Source: a virus. Taken from it: 22,631 bases of DNA. The stretch covers positions 1 through 22,631 of IMG/VR virus record IMGVR_UViG_3300008459_000438. One strand, given 5' to 3'. Both the position numbers and the translations under genes were made by a program. The notes below the pieces were generated by a model. That model did no database searches. It saw only the letters and a list, made by a program, of their open reading frames with translations, and was not told where the DNA came from. Each line of letters starts with the position of its first letter. The first letter of the stretch is position 1. Shown piece after piece: positions 22,039 through 22,631 of the stretch.

Positions 22039-22631
22039 ATGAGCGATACGTTACAGGTTTACGGAAATGCCTTTCAGCAAAAGGTTATAGCGGTCTTAAT
22101 GACCGACAAGCTATTTCTACAGCAGGTGCATGATATAGTAGATCCAAAATATTTTTCATCAGATGCTAGTCAATGGACAGTTAAGCAGATATTGGAGTAC
22201 TATAACGAATACAAGACTCAGCCAACATTAGATGTGCTAAAGATTAAGGTTGATGAGGTAGATGTTGATTTACTTAAAGCATCAATCGTTGATACACTAA
22301 AAGAGGCAGTAAGATACCACGAAAGTCCTGACTTACCGTTTGTAAAGGATAAAACATTAGACTTCTGCAAAAATCAAAAGCTTAAAAATGCTATTTTATC
22401 ATCAGTAGACTTATTGCGTAGCGGTGAATATGATTCTATCAAAACAATGATAGATGACGCTATGAAAGCTGGAGGTGATAGAAACATAGGTCACAACTAT
22501 GTTGAGGATGTAGCATCTCGATTCATAGAAAATCAAAGAAATACAACACCAACACCATGGGATGTTATTAATGATATAATGGATGGTGGTTTGGGTAAAG
22601 GTGAGCTTGGTGTATTTGTTGCACCTGCAGG
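22039..22631 (+). CDS. Replicative DNA helicase, DnaB/gp41-like (3' end outside window)
   Basis: The open frame starts at ATG 22039 (MSDTLQVYGNAFQQKVIAVL) and runs to the edge, 197 codons. The N-terminal domain is helical, with DPKYFSSDASQWTVKQILEY, as in the N-terminal domain of T4 gp41/DnaB helicases (the DPxYF...W pattern). It reaches the core entry TPTPWDVINDIMDGGLGKGE, then LGVFVAPAG. The Walker A motif begins in these last residues and would be completed just beyond position 22631. This helicase would unwind the fork with the polymerase, SSB and nuclease of the same module. The start is chosen as the first ATG after the A/T-rich gap; there is no Shine-Dalgarno. Confidence 0.87.
   Translation, partial: MSDTLQVYGNAFQQKVIAVLMTDKLFLQQVHDIVDPKYFSSDASQWTVKQILEYYNEYKTQPTLDVLKIKVDEVDVDLLKASIVDTLKEAVRYHESPDLPFVKDKTLDFCKNQKLKNAILSSVDLLRSGEYDSIKTMIDDAMKAGGDRNIGHNYVEDVASRFIENQRNTTPTPWDVINDIMDGGLGKGELGVFVAPA

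Overview
The window is AT-rich, densely packed, and every gene reads on the + strand. It looks like part of the genome of a T4-superfamily, contractile-tailed phage (myovirus). The evidence is a tail sheath, tail tube, gp26-like baseplate protein, very long tape measure, gp48/54-like and gp53-like baseplate proteins and a gp27-like hub, followed by phage replication genes. Almost no gene has a Shine-Dalgarno sequence; the leaders are A/T-rich instead. That style of start is typical of phages of Bacteroidota, so such a host is suspected but not proven.

Layout. (1) Positions 1-642 hold the 3' end of a SAM-dependent methyltransferase and a short coiled-coil protein. (2) Positions 704-3626 hold the tail sheath and tail tube, closed by a strong terminator. 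(3) Positions 3725-4781 hold the gp26-like zinc-ribbon protein and an overlapping +1-frame ORF. The overlap has a T7 run, a 6-nt spacer and a perfect 7-bp hairpin, which looks like a programmed frameshift in the slot where other long-tailed phages encode G/GT-type tail assembly chaperones. A second strong terminator follows. (4) Positions 4835-17289 hold a 97-aa helical protein, a 2218-aa tape measure, an 873-aa baseplate protein with three N-terminal repeats, a LysM/gp53-like protein, a cysteine-rich hub and a 202-aa probable virion protein. These genes are nearly gapless (1-nt overlaps or gaps of a few nt). (5) Positions 17317-22631 form the replication/recombination module: a compact family-A DNA polymerase-like protein, a 126-aa unknown, a gp32-like single-strand binding protein, a RecA/UvsX recombinase, a FEN/RNase H-type 5' nuclease and the start of a gp41/DnaB-like helicase.

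The genes work as two units. One builds the contractile tail: sheath around tube, tape measure and its candidate chaperone setting length, baseplate nucleating the tube. The other is a replisome and recombination set. The most unusual items are the candidate frameshift, the 37-copy 19-residue repeat array in the tape measure (with a higher-order four-unit period and one very recent 57-bp duplication), and a polymerase that keeps family-A motifs A, B and C but lacks nearly all of the thumb. No tRNA, CRISPR array, insertion sequence or minus-strand gene could be supported, and no gene-free stretch exceeds about 100 bases.
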